Positions 37,047 to 49,077 of a stretch of 64,000 nucleotides of DNA are shown here, in pieces. Origin of the DNA: Brachionus plicatilis (lineage: Eukaryota > Rotifera > Eurotatoria > Ploima > Brachionidae); assembly GCA_010279815.1 (NCBI GenBank), contig QEOQ01000626.1, positions 1,146,932 through 1,210,931 on the forward strand. The letters run 5' to 3'. The notes under the pieces are model-generated. The model was not told the origin of the DNA, did no database searches, and was given only the letters and a program-made list of their open reading frames with translations. Positions within the stretch are counted from its first letter, which is position 1. Each line of letters opens with the position of its first letter. The position numbers and the translations under genes were made by a program.

Positions 37047-38321
37047 ATGTGCGAAGGTTTATCAAGCATTAATGGGCCAATTCCACCCCACCCGATGTTT
37101 TTAAAGGAAACAACGGGCTCTGGCATGTCTGCACGGAGCAATGAGCTGGGCGTCGGACCTTCCAAGGTAACTGGTCCGATCGTGTCTGATTTTTCTGTCA
37201 CTGAGAGAGGGTAAAAAAAATTCTTAAAAAAAAATTCTTTTAAATATATTTTTTGCTCAAGACCTGTGGATTATTCCATAAATCCTCGAGTTCGGGGTGT
37301 CGGAAAAACTAACTTTCTGGCAAACAAAAACGGCACCGGTGTCGCCATGTTAATCGAGCTTCAGGGTCGGTCCATATCTCCTAGAACATTTAAAATTAGG
37401 GAAAAACCCAAAAATTACATTGCTTCGAATACACACAAAATTAGGGAATTAATGAAGAAGGCAAAGGAAAGAGAGGCGCAAAAGGAATTTAAATTGGCCG
37501 AAAAAAATGCTCCCATTAAAGTAACCGAGAAGTATAAGGACGTGCAGTCTAAAGTTAAAGAAAACCTTCAGGTAGATTTGATTTTAAAATTCTTTTCTTA
37601 TTTATTTTTTTCAAAATTAGAAGGAACCTTTGGCACCGAGGGATAGCAATAAAGAATTTTTGAGAGCCCATTCAAAAACGGGTCAGATTAGCCGGCCCCA
37701 GTCGGCCAGACCGTCAACTGCAGGCTCCACAAAAACAAATAGATCAACAAGCTCAAAAGACGACATTGATTTTGTCAGACAAAATCGTGAACTGGCCAAA
37801 GAGCCGCGAATGAAAAGGGCTCCAAGCATGGAAATGCTCAAAAATGTCCAAGAAAAACTCAACAAAGACATGGAAAAATATAATGAGAAAATAAAAGGAA
37901 AAATTCCAAATTAGTAATTTGGTTATTAAATAAAAAAAATTTTTCTATAAATTTTATTTTTAGTTTGGAACAGCGAAAGGAGTACATAAAAAAATCCACT
38001 GATGAGTATGTTAAAAATTTGCCTGATCCCGAACAACCACCGGGACACAGAAAACTGTCGGATGATGAAAGAGTAGGCACTCTTAATTTACTTCAAGAAA
38101 GTAGGCCCAATTTTTTCATATTGTATTATTTAAAATAAAATTTTTAATTTAATTTTTAAGCGCATAAAAAATTGTTGTCCGAGTTGAACAGCTTGCCGAT
38201 CAGAAATGACACTTTTAGGATTCAGACAACCAAAAGTGAAATGGAAAAGAGACTAATTCAGATCGATGAAGCGATTAAAATTTTTTCCAAACCAAAAGTT
38301 TTTGTCAAAGTTGAATCATAG
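37047..38321 (+). CDS. ENKD1: Enkurin domain-containing protein 1, five exons
   Basis: Exons 37047..37210, 37262..37571, 37621..37913, 37964..38100 and 38161..38321, with introns of only 49-60 nt and all phases consistent, give 354 aa (human about 346). The start MCEGLSSINGPIPPHP matches the vertebrate start MCEGPSRISGPIPPDP. Later conserved blocks are FLRAHSKTGQ, DFVRQNRELAK, KGKIPNYLEQRKEY, DPEQPPGHRKLSDDER and the C-terminal enkurin-domain end EEAIKIFSRPKVFVK-type sequence (here DEAIKIFSKPKVFVKVES). ENKD1 is a microtubule-associated protein of centrioles and basal bodies that acts in spindle orientation and cilium formation. The central region is basic and Ser/Thr-rich, as expected for microtubule binding. 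The upstream X-box implies RFX control. Confidence 0.95.
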
Positions 38322-39784
38322 CCTTTCTAGTTAACTTTTTTTTATCCACCAACATGTTTAAGTAGTCAATTTAAAATTTAAATAAAATTTATTTAATTAA
38401 ATTCACGATAAAATTTTTAATCATGAAAAAAATCTTCATTATTTATAATTTATTATGTTTTTTATTTTTGGCTAATATTAAGAGTGTCTTTATCTATCTG
38501 ATAAAATCAATATTTAAAGAATTGAATAAAACATATTTTTAAAGTTTATCAAAATTTGAAGAGAGTTTTGTTTCGAGTGATTTTTATTATTTTTCCTATA
38601 GCCTATTGTTAAATATTTATTTGAATGCTTTTTTAATTAGTTGAAAAAAATTACTTTTATTTTTTGGTTCTGTTAACAAATTTCAAGATTCGGATTTACA
38701 GTGACTTATTTTTATTTTTGTAAATCTACCCCACTTTATTTTTTTGAATTTTTAATTATTACTTTGCATTGATTTGTGCGTGACCAGTGATTAAGTCGTG
38801 AGCCAAACACGTTTTAAAAAACTTGATTTTTCATAACTGAATTAGAGAAAAAATAAAATTCTTAATCTGTGAGAGATCATGATCGAGTGCATAAAATTAA
38901 GAGATTTTTTTCTAATCCAAGTTAAATTAACTTAAGTTAAAAACGTGACATTTTTTAGGATCAAATTTGAAGTTTATAAATGACCATTCAAAATAAATTA
39001 TTTTACTATTAAAAATTTTTCACTTCAATACATTTTACCAAAGCTTGGAGACCAATATTTGTCCAGGCTCACACAAACTAGAAAAAAAAATTGTCAGCTG
39101 CTTATTATTTTACTTGTAGATAATTTATTTTTGTTGGATATTTTATTCATGTGAAATAAAAGTTTAGTTCATCAAAATATTTTATTACTAGCTTTGACCT
39201 CTAACAAATTTCATATATTTTTAATTAATTAAAAGCTAATAAAAAAACATTTTTTTTCTAATAAATATAGCCAAACTTTCATTTAAAAGCGTTTTTTGTT
39301 ATTCAAAATTAAAATAATTTAAAATAATTTATGAAAATTTAAATTAATTTTGTAAGTTTTCGACTTTATAATTAGACTAAGCGACATTTTCTGTAATTAA
39401 GGTCATAAACATCAAGCTCGATTGTCATAAAACTCTAGGATTCGAGACGCTTGCTATTATTCAATAATTTAACTTTTTTCTCTCTCTCTCTCTCTCTCTT
39501 TATCTAATCGTATTTTTCAATTTATGAAATTGAAAAAAATTGATTTTTTATTTAATTTTTTATTTGAAAAAGAAAAAAACGTAATTAGATTATGAAAAAT
39601 GATTTTTTTTTTTGAACAAATATAAAAAATTTGCACGAATTCAACAAATGATTTAAACTTGCTGAACAAAAATACTAGACTCTGATAAAACGTATCATAT
39701 TTAGAAATTTTCTATTATTTCAAAGCAATTTTTTATAAAAAATAAAAAACTTTTCTTAACCAGGCAAATTTATCCAGCTTTAGA
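38322..39784. other. Intergenic, no gene seen
   Basis: A/T-rich; contains a (TC)n run at 39480-39499 and the presumed promoter of the ankyrin-repeat gene. AATAAA-like signals for ENKD1 occur near 38380. Confidence 0.5.
39480..39499. repeat. (TC)n microsatellite
   Basis: About ten TC units, 285 bp before the ankyrin-repeat gene. A similar shorter run occurs at 43115-43128. Confidence 0.9.
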
Positions 39785-40505
39785 ATGCAAGACATTAGCC
39801 ACAACAACTCATTCTCGCTATCTTCCATTGAGGAAAACAGCCCAAGCCACAACGAGACCGAGAAACGAAGCTACGGCATATTCACAAATCCGCGAGAGGC
39901 CCTGCAGCGTTTGCTCTTCGGCTACCACAATAAAACCAAGCGGACCCTGTCCGAGGAGGCCGAGTGCGGAGATGAGGTGTCAGTGTGTACCTGGATCAAA
40001 AATGACGGAGTCAACCCCAATGATGTAGATGCCTACGGCTACACTCCACTTTTGAACGCCACTGTAGTCGGCAGAGTGAATGCTGTCACCGAGCTGATAA
40101 AGAATGGTGCCGATGTCAACAAGCCTGGTCCGTATGGATTCACCCCCCTTCACGGCGCTGCTCAGGTAAGGCAATTTAATTGTCTTATCGGAACACTTTT
40201 ATTTACTTAACACCTAGAATGGTCACAGTGAAATAGCGTGCATTTTGCTGAAAAATGGCGCCAATGTAAATGCTCAGAACGATGACATGGACACGCCAAT
40301 GCACTTGGCCATCAAATCCCAGCAAATTGAGCTGGTCCTGTTGATGCTGAGAAATGGTGGCAATCCCAAAATAGTTGGTTTCCATGGCAAAGACTGTGTT
40401 CAATGTGCAGTTGAGTGCGGACTGTTGGATGTGGCACAAACTTTGGAAAACTACAATCCCTCTTTGGATTGTAACAATAATTCGGGCTGCTCTCTTAAAC
40501 AATAG
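39785..40505 (+). CDS. Small ankyrin-repeat protein, two exons
   Basis: Exons 39785..40165 and 40218..40505 (52-nt intron, phase 0) encode 222 aa. The N-terminal 60 residues are Ser/Asn/Glu-rich and look disordered (MQDISHNNSFSLSSIEENSP), followed by FTNPREALQRLLFGYHNKTK. Four ankyrin repeats then run to the end: DAYGYTPLLNATVVGRVNAV (about 80-112), PYGFTPLHGAAQNGHSEIAC (113-145), DDMDTPMHLAIKSQQIELVL (147-179) and a degenerate last one (FHGKDCVQCAVECGLLDVAQ). The intron falls exactly between the helices of repeat 2. Ankyrin arrays bind partner proteins; I cannot name the orthologue. There is no signal peptide or membrane segment, so it is probably cytosolic. Confidence 0.88.
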
Positions 40506-41058
40506 AATTTGGCTTAAATATATTAAATTAATTAAATTTTTTTGGTATTTGAAAAATTAAAATAATTATACTAGGCGCTTTGAATAACATGTCTCAAATT
40601 GTGTCCTTTACATCTACCACCTATTCTGCGGCCTGAGTAGAAAACAGCTTGCTACCGGTTCATCATCAAAAATTTTTGTTGTTTAGTTCAATTTTTCTAA
40701 ATTTTTAGACAATTTATTCTAGGTGAAAATGAAAAAAAAGTATTGTAAATACAGGATTTTTTTTCTTTTTGTTGAAAATTTTAGGATATTTTTAATTTTT
40801 TGTTTCTTTTTAATTTATCATAAAAAAATTAAATAAACTTTCGAAAATTATTTTTCTTTTTTTTTTTCTAATTAAAAGATTTTTCTAATTTCGCTTTGAA
40901 TTTAGCTAAAAATTGGATATGATAAAAAATTTTCTTAAAGTTTCAAAATTAATAGCAAAATCTATAAAATCTTGTTATTTTATTTTTTTAATTTATTTTA
41001 AAAAAATTAAACAAACTTTCGAAAAATATTTTTCTATTTTTTCTCACTAATTAAAAGG

Positions 41059-41399
41059 GGTGTTGTGAATTTTTCGTTATTTTTTGATAAATTAAAATTA
41101 AAGTTAATAAAAAATATTTAGAAAAATACAACCACAAAGTGCAACATTCTTTGTTGCACCTTTTTTGCTTAAAATGTATTTTTTTTAGTTAATCAAATCA
41201 ATAATCAATTTATATCTTATTGATGTTTTTATTTTTTTGTCCCTTTAACATCAGAAAAATGTTTTATGGTGAAAAAAACGCAACAAAATATGTTGCACTT
41301 TGTTGCAGGATTTTTTTTAGAATCATTCATAAACTTTAATTTTAATTTATCAAAAAATGAAGAATTTTTGTTCAATTTGTATTTGAATTTCACAATACC
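41059..41399. mobile_element. 341-bp foldback MITE flanked by ATTAAAAG
   Basis: Ends: GGTGTTGTGAA on the left and, reverse-complemented, GGTATTGTGAA on the right. The arms continue through TTTTTTGATAAATTAAAATT and its complement. Flanks are ATTAAAAGG (41050-41058) and ATTAAAAGA (41400-41408), identical over 8 bp. The paralogous empty site CTAATTAAAAGATTTTCC can be read at about 42040. The end core ATTGTGAA groups it with the elements at 10023 and 10626. Nested hairpins around GTGCAAC/GTTGCAC lie in the centre. Confidence 0.86.
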
Positions 41400-41480
41400 A
41401 TTAAAAGATTTTCCTAATTTTAGTTTGAATTTACAGCTAAAAATACATGATCAAAAAATTTAATTTAATAAAAAATTAGC

Positions 41481-41796
41481 GGCAAAATGTAATTTATTGT
41501 ACATTTTTACATTTTTGAGAGAAGAAAAAAAAATCTCAAAATCAAAAAATCTAAAAAAATTTTCATTCAAGAAAAGTAATAATAAATTCGCAATTACTTA
41601 AAAAGGAGTTCTAAAAAAATTTAAATGTAAAAACCAAGGATAATTTTTTGAAAATCCCAATTAATTAACAGCGAATTTATTATTACTTTTCTTGAATGAA
41701 AATTTTTTTAGATTTTTTGATTTTGAGATTTTTTTTCTTCACTCAAAAATGTAAAAATGTAAAGATATAAAAATGTACAATAAATTACATTTTGCC
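41481..41796. mobile_element. 316-bp foldback MITE with 8-bp duplication AAATTAGC
   Basis: Octamers AAATTAGC lie at 41473-41480 and 41797-41804. The ends are GGCAAAATGTAATTTATTG and its exact complement CAATAAATTACATTTTGCC. Long arms contain AAAAAAATCTCAAAATCAAA and TTTCATTCAAGAAAAGTAAT with their complements. The paralogous unoccupied site (AAATTTGC) is at about 42110. An 8-bp duplication suggests a hAT- or P-like mechanism, but the ends do not show a hAT consensus. Confidence 0.87.
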
Positions 41797-42175
41797 AAAT
41801 TAGCTTACAGATTCAAAACTAATCCAGAGTCTAAAAATTGTGTAAGGAAAATTTTCAATTTTTCTAAATTTTTAGACAATTTATTCTAGGTGAAAATGAA
41901 AAAAAAAGTATTGTAAATACAGGATTTTTTTTCTTTTTGTTGAAAATTTTAGGATATTTTAATTTTTTGTTTTTTTTTTTAATTTATTATAAAAAAATTA
42001 AATAAACTTTCGAAAATTAATTTTCTTTTTTTTTTCACTAATTAAAAGATTTTCCTAATTTTAGCTTTAAATTTAGCTAAGAATACATGATCTGAAAATA
42101 TAATTTAATAAAAAATTTGCTTACAGTTTCAAAATTAATCTAGAATCTAAAAGTTGTGTAATGAAAATTTTCACG

Positions 42176-45100
42176 TCAAATTAAGCACGACCAGGTTTCG
42201 AAGGCTCTTAAAAAAAATTTAGCAAAAATTAATCCAATACCTTTAGGATCATCTATTTTTTTCTTCAAATAGCTTTTCTAATTAACTAACTTGACTTCAT
42301 CGGTATTTCTACACCACGTCTTCCATGGAGAAAATTTTATGTGAATTTTCAACAACAAAAAAATTATTTAATAAAAATTAAAACAATATATGTCAAATTA
42401 GCAAGTGAATAAAAAAAAGCTTAAAAATCAAAGAAAGCTTTGCATAAAATTTTTTTTATTGATAATAAAAAGTGAAAATTTTCGCTTTTATTTCACGATT
42501 AAAATATTGCATTTTATTTAGCTTATAAATCGGGTGTGTTCAAAAATTTCAAAATTAAGTTTAGAAATAGATTATAAGCATTATACAGAAATCAGTTATG
42601 TAAAAATTATGATTCAAAAATCAAATAACATACACCTTATTTACTGAAAGCTTTTATAAAATTGTTATGTTGTATATTATTGACAATAATTTTTTCCTAG
42701 TTTTTGAAATAAAACATAAAATAGTCCCAAATTTACCTACAGAAATTTTGTTTTGTCATTTGAGAAAATATTCCTTTTTCTATTAAAAAACAAATATGAT
42801 TAATAAATAAATCAGTATCTGTAAATATAAAAAAAATAATCTTTTTTCTATTAAAAAGGTTTTTCTAAATCTTAGCCTTTTATGCGATTAATTTTAAATT
42901 ACCAATTTTTAAAATGACAAATTGACTTGTATTTTAAAAATCAAAATCCTGAATTTTGGTCACAAAATTTTTGATGCTTAGTCCTCAAAGCAGCGAACAA
43001 CTTATTTGAAAAATTTAAATCATCATCGATTTTTTAAATTTCTCCATTCTAAAATAAAATAATTTTCAGTAAGTTTTATTTTCATTTTAATCATTTAATA
43101 TTTTAATCGATTATTCTCTCTCTCTCTCGGATTAAATGCTTTTATTCTGATTCATGCTAAAAATATTTTACAATACTAGTAAAAAAATTGTGACTAAATC
43201 CGAGTAAAAAATTGATTTAGCTAATTATTTAAATTGATAATTTTGCTTCAATTAGCTGTGGGGCATCCATTAATTACTAATTTCCGTATACTTAATAAAT
43301 ATGTAAAATATTTTTATTTTAATCATAAAAACGTATTCAATTTATTCAAAATTTATTTAAAATTAAATTTTCCATATCAAATTTTTTTTTTGTCAAAAGG
43401 AAGGACTTCAAATTCATTCCAAGCTGCCCGAAGGTAATCTTTTAAAAAAATTTTAAAAAGTTTGAAGCCATGATTTTTAGACAATTGAGGCAATTATTTT
43501 AAAAAAGGAGATAAAAGAAATGAAATTAATTTTTTTAAGTTATTTTAATGCATAATCAATATCGAAATTATATAATTAAATTATTTTTATTAATTAATTT
43601 TTATTTTAAAATAATTAGTTATTCTATTATTTGTTTATTGATTAGTACTATGCATATGACTAAATATTGTGGGAAATAAGCCTCATTCCAAATAAATTGT
43701 TTAATTTAATATATTTTTGAGCTTATGACACCTGATTTGGAACAAATCAAACAAAACAGACTAATTAGATTCGTGTTAACAATCATCCATATAATGAATT
43801 TGAATTTGTCCCCATAGAAGCAATATTGGATTCAAAATAAAAATTCCTTTAAAATAAAAATTGGGCAAAATTTCCATTTTTATTCTAGAATTTTTTCCAC
43901 CAAAAAACTTAACTCAAAGTGAGTAAAATAAAAAAAAGTAATTCTTTCAAATTTTTAAGACTTAAATTAAAACCCTGGGAATTTATAAAATGAGCTAAAT
44001 TATTTTAAGTTAAATCTATTTGATCAAAAAGCTAGCATTAACTTTAATCCCTGTCAATTTCTTTAAAAATTACTTAAGCGATTATTGTGTTTAAAAGACA
44101 AAATTAAATATAATATATAGCCTTTAAATTTTATTTTCAAATTTCAAAGTTATTAGATTAAAAGAAAACGCGTCAAAGCTATTTTCAGTGAATATTTATA
44201 AAAAGTTTTTAAAGATTTCTAGGTCTCAATTGCCTAAAGATAGATACTTGAATCAAATATTTAGAAAATTATAGTATTCGAATTTTAACGTATTTTATAT
44301 CATATAATAAATAAACTGATAATTTTCAATTAATCTGTTGGTGTCAAAGTCAAATAAAAAAATTCAAGTAGAAGAAATAAAGATTTGTTTATTAATAAAA
44401 ATTTGAGCTAGTAAAATTATTGACTGTTTTTATTTATCTCAATTTTTTTTTAAATAGAAAAAAATTTACTTTGAAGGATAAGTTTATTCGGATAATCTAA
44501 TCCTTGCTCCAGATCTCGGCCTTGGATTATCGATTTGACTGCAATTTAATTAAATTTATTTCAATTCAAAAATTGCGTTTTTTTAGCATTTCTGACTAGT
44601 CATTTTTTGATAAAAAAATATTCTTATTGGCCTTGTAATTTTTATTATTAATAATGGTAATTGATTTCGTGATATCTACCATGATTCGCGTCCCGTCGTA
44701 TATAGATACAAAAATTCAGTGGTTTGATACTCTTATGTATCAAGACTAGCGTATTTATTTAATTTTTTTTAAATAGTTTAGACAGAGCCTTAAGCATCAA
44801 GGCTGATGTAGACTTAAATCAGAGAACCCTGTGCTATATTATATTTTTTATTTGCTTGTAATTTTAGATTATCTCTAAATTTTATTACAATAACTGTCTT
44901 TGATTCAGATATAAATAAAATTTTTATTTTAAACAAAATATCTAATTTTTTTTTAATTACTTGATTAATAAGCGGCATTTATTTTACCGAGAATTTTTAT
45001 AACTAAGCCCGGTCAAATCATTCGTCACGAAAATTATTTGCATCACTAAAATTCTTCAAGTTTAAATAATGTTTTTCTGAAAGTTTATAGATTATTTAAA

Positions 45101-48100
45101 TTTTAATTAATTAATTATTTAAGCTTCAAAAATTTAAAGGAAGACTTTGATTTTTTTGATTGAATAGTTATTTCAAAAATAACTAAGAAGTTAAAAAAAA
45201 TATCAAATTTTCCTACAATATATCTGTCCACTACCCATTTCTTCAATTAAATATTGAAAATTCAAATTTAGACTGCCTAAATGCATTTGCTATAATTTTT
45301 AAATCTTAATTTATTTTTCATTAACATGACGACTTTCGAAGACTTTTTCAATTTCCGAATTAGAACAAAAATTCAGATGATTGAATAATTCCAATTAATT
45401 TTACATGATATGTAATGTAGAAGATAATTTTTAAAATGAAAATAAGTAAATCTTTTTTCATTTTTTTATTAATCAATTGGAATTTCTAATTACATGAGAT
45501 TCTTAAAATTCAAACTGATAAATTTAGAAATACACTTTAAATTTATTCAAGGAAATATGGCCGAATAATTTGGTAGCCTTCAATCAAGAAAGTTTTTTAG
45601 ATCTGCAAAATGTTACTCAATTTAAAAATTTTTTTTGTTTTTATGGTCAAAAATTAATTGTATTTTTAATTTGACCATTGAGTCTAAAAATTGTGAAGCT
45701 TCCATTTTCATACCAACAAACTGTATACACAAAATAGCAACGAAATTCAGCTTAAGTGCTAGTTCTTGCGTGTATTTGTGGAAAAGTTAGAGTCGGATAT
45801 TTTTATTGTTATCCAAAAAAGATTACCTGAAAATACGTAACAAATTCATGATAAAAAATGAAATAAACACGGGGTGTATGTTATCATGCGATCAATCTTT
45901 AAGGCTATATGAATAAGCTATGTGGTTTCGTTTTACTTTTCATTAATTAAATCCAACTGTGTAATAATTAAGCTGTAATTATACCTGAACAAAAATGTTG
46001 CAGCCTACTTCATTTAAAAATTTTTTATAATTGTGAATTGTCTTTTTTAAAATAAATTCTTATTAATCTTGTTACATTTTCTTAGAGTAAAAAATAATTA
46101 TATATTTAATAAGCATTCATTTGATGAACAAGAATTTTTACAAATTTCTGATAATCAAATTATTAGATTAAAGAAAGTCATAACACTTAATTTACAAAAC
46201 TAGATTATATATCAGTATCAAATCACTTAATTAAAATAAACAAAATATTCCAATATAGAATATAAAAATATTTGGTACAAAATTTATTCTAGGCAATTTT
46301 GGTGAAGAGGTACAGCATATTATTGACTCATTTTCGGAAATTGTTTTTAATTTTTTTTTAATTTTAAATTCAATAATCGAGTAATTAGTTTCATTAAGAA
46401 GAAAATTTTCAATTGATTCAAGCTAAAATATTATATCTAAATTGATATAATAGAATTTAGATGATCCGGCAAATCATAGAATAAAATGCGGAAATCAACT
46501 CTCAATTTTTGACTGAGATATTTATTGTGGCCCAGGTACTGATTTTTCTACTAATTTAAAATTAATTTCTGACAAATATTTAAAGAAAAATTAAAAAAAA
46601 AAACAAAAATCCATGGCAAAAATACGCAATTCGTCTCACGGTTTTCGTTCATTTGTTTCAATTTTATTCACACTCTAATGGAATAAATGTTGATCGTATC
46701 CTTAATGTGATCGAAATAAAAAAAAATTAGTATAAATTCTTTTAAGCGTTTGTTTTAAATTTTCCCATTTGTTAAAAAATTTCTAGTAACTATTTTGAAA
46801 TTTAAATCTACCATAAATAGCTATTTTAAATATCTTTCAAGAACACTATTAGATTAGCAAAATTTTATGATTTAATGTATTTCTATTTTAGACTTTTTGT
46901 TTTAAAAAAAAGATCAATTTTCCAGATTAGCTTAATATATGCTTTTTAAAAGGTTATAAATTCCGTTTGCCTTTTTTTACATTGAAAATTTTATTTAACT
47001 AAGATGAAATTTTAAATTGAAAAATAATTATTAAAAAAATGTTATTAAATTTATTTTAATATGCAAAGTTAATTTCATCAAATTGACACAATCTAAGTTT
47101 ATTATTTGTGTCAATTTTTTAATTTTTTTTATGCGGCTCTAGAGAAAAATAATCATTTCAAATGATAAAAAAACAATATTTACTAAATTAGAATTAGTAG
47201 CCGAAAATAATATTTCTGTTAAAATTTGGAAGTTTTTTACGAAAATTAAAATAAAAATTTTGAAGGAAAATAAATATTAGAACTTGGTTTCATCATTGAT
47301 TTTTTTCTTTTAAAGATTTCTCATTGAAAATAATAAAACCCAAATAGCTGGGTTATATTTATCTTCCATTAAGTATTTTAAAGATAGATCTATTTTTGAT
47401 ATTTTAGTTTTTGCATTTAAAAATGTCGCTGTAAAAAAAAGAATTAAATCGAAGATTTTTCATTTAGTCTAAAGCAATCAAAAAATTTAAATTTTTCCCA
47501 ATTTGATAAATTTGAAAAATTTTAAGTTACAAATTTTCAGTCTAAATTTATATTTTTTTATCACAGTAGGAAACAATATTTTTTGTCATAAAAAGTGACA
47601 AATATCTTTCGTTGAACGTAAGACGCCACATTTTTTTAAAGGCGTCATTGATAAATTTTAAATATCAGTTTCTAAAAAGCGTTTATGGATTTTAATTGAA
47701 TTCAAATTAGTTGAATCTATTTTTATGGAAAAAGAAAAAAGAAATATCCATCAAATTAAATAAAAGTTTTATTTTATTTAAACAAATCTAGAGTGTGTCG
47801 ATAAATAATTTGTTTTACCTAATGGAAGAAATTTTAATTTTTCCTTGTCAGGCTTAATTAATATGCTGTCTTTTTTACTTCCAAATTAATCAAGGCGAAA
47901 CGAATTAATAACAAAAAAAAATAATTTAATATTTGAATATACTTCATTAACTATTTGAACTTTTGTCATACTACAATAGCTTTAATCAGTAAATTCTCTG
48001 TTTCTATGAGAGTTTATTTTTCAAAATCATATTTAACCATTGGATTAGACAATCTTTTTGTGAGATTTTTTTCTCAAATGTTAAAGAAAATCTTGGAAAA

Positions 48101-49077
48101 AAAAGAGTTTTTTTTAATTCGGAATAAAGAGAAGTAAAATTTTTTTTTAAATACCAGAATTTATTCATTTTGTTTAATTGGGATTTTGTATTTTCAAATA
48201 TAATTCAAGCGTTTTTGTCTAGAAGATTTTACAGATTTTAAATTGAACTAATTTTTAATAACAATCTTTCATATCATGTGTTTAATGTGAGTAAAAAAAT
48301 GAGATTATTTCAAAAGCCTGTTTTCTTCTAATCCTACGGAAATTTCATATTTTCTGCAATAATTTTAATTATTTTAATTTGGCACTTATAATTTTTCCGC
48401 ATTGCTAAAGAGTTTAATTCTGATAGATCTTTTTTTAAGTATGGCTCTGGGTGCATTTTTTGATACTAATTTTCTTTGATTTAATTATTTATTTACTAAA
48501 TCTATCATAAAATATTAAACTCAATCAAAAAGCTGACGTAATCCATCACCGTGATGCATTCATTTTCCTTCTTCGTAATCGGATTTTAAAATTTTCCGCA
48601 GAAAACATTTTGAATCGGTAAGTTAACTCACATCAGAGTCGCGCATATAAGTTTATTAAAATTTCTAAATTACAATTTTCTGTAATTATTGTCATTTTTA
48701 ATATTCATTCAAAAAAAAACACGAAATAAAAATTGATTTAATTTTATCAAAATATGAAATGTTGAAATTTAATTTCCCTTAAAAAAACATGAAACAATTG
48801 ATGAGACTCCACTTCCGGTATCTGTCATATGCTTTCTATTCTTTGGTTACTGAATTCAGATGGGTATTTATAAGAAAGGAAAAACCAATTTGTTGAGACG
48901 CCTAAAATATCACTTTAAAAAATCAATACAATAATTTTATGAAAGAGATTATATTCAGACTAATCTTTTTAAATAAGTTGCCTACTCAGCTCATTGGCAT
49001 AGTTTGAGCAGATTTTTTCTATTTATATTCACTAAATTGAATAACATTTTCTTAAACAATTGTTTTAGATTTTTAAA
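42176..49077. other. 6.9 kb intergenic AT-rich DNA, no gene recognised
   Basis: On both strands I find only short A/T-driven open frames without splice structure or family motifs, a TC run at 43115-43128 and no clear inverted-repeat element. The last few hundred bases should contain the promoter of the RASD-like gene. Confidence 0.55.

Larger units (their letters stand above)
40683..42175. repeat. Locally repeated unit (three partial copies) with two nested insertions
   Basis: A block beginning CAATTTTTCTAAATTTTTAG and containing TATTGTAAATACAGGA, ATTAAATAAACTTTCGAAAA and CTAATTAAAAGATTTTCC occurs at 40690-40935 and again at 41855-42095. A partial copy (from AAACTTTCGAAAAATATTTT, about 40985) is interrupted by the element at 41059 and resumes at 41400 as far as AATAAAAAATTAGC. 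The copies are in direct orientation and encode nothing. The unit may be a decayed transposon or a local duplication. Confidence 0.8.
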
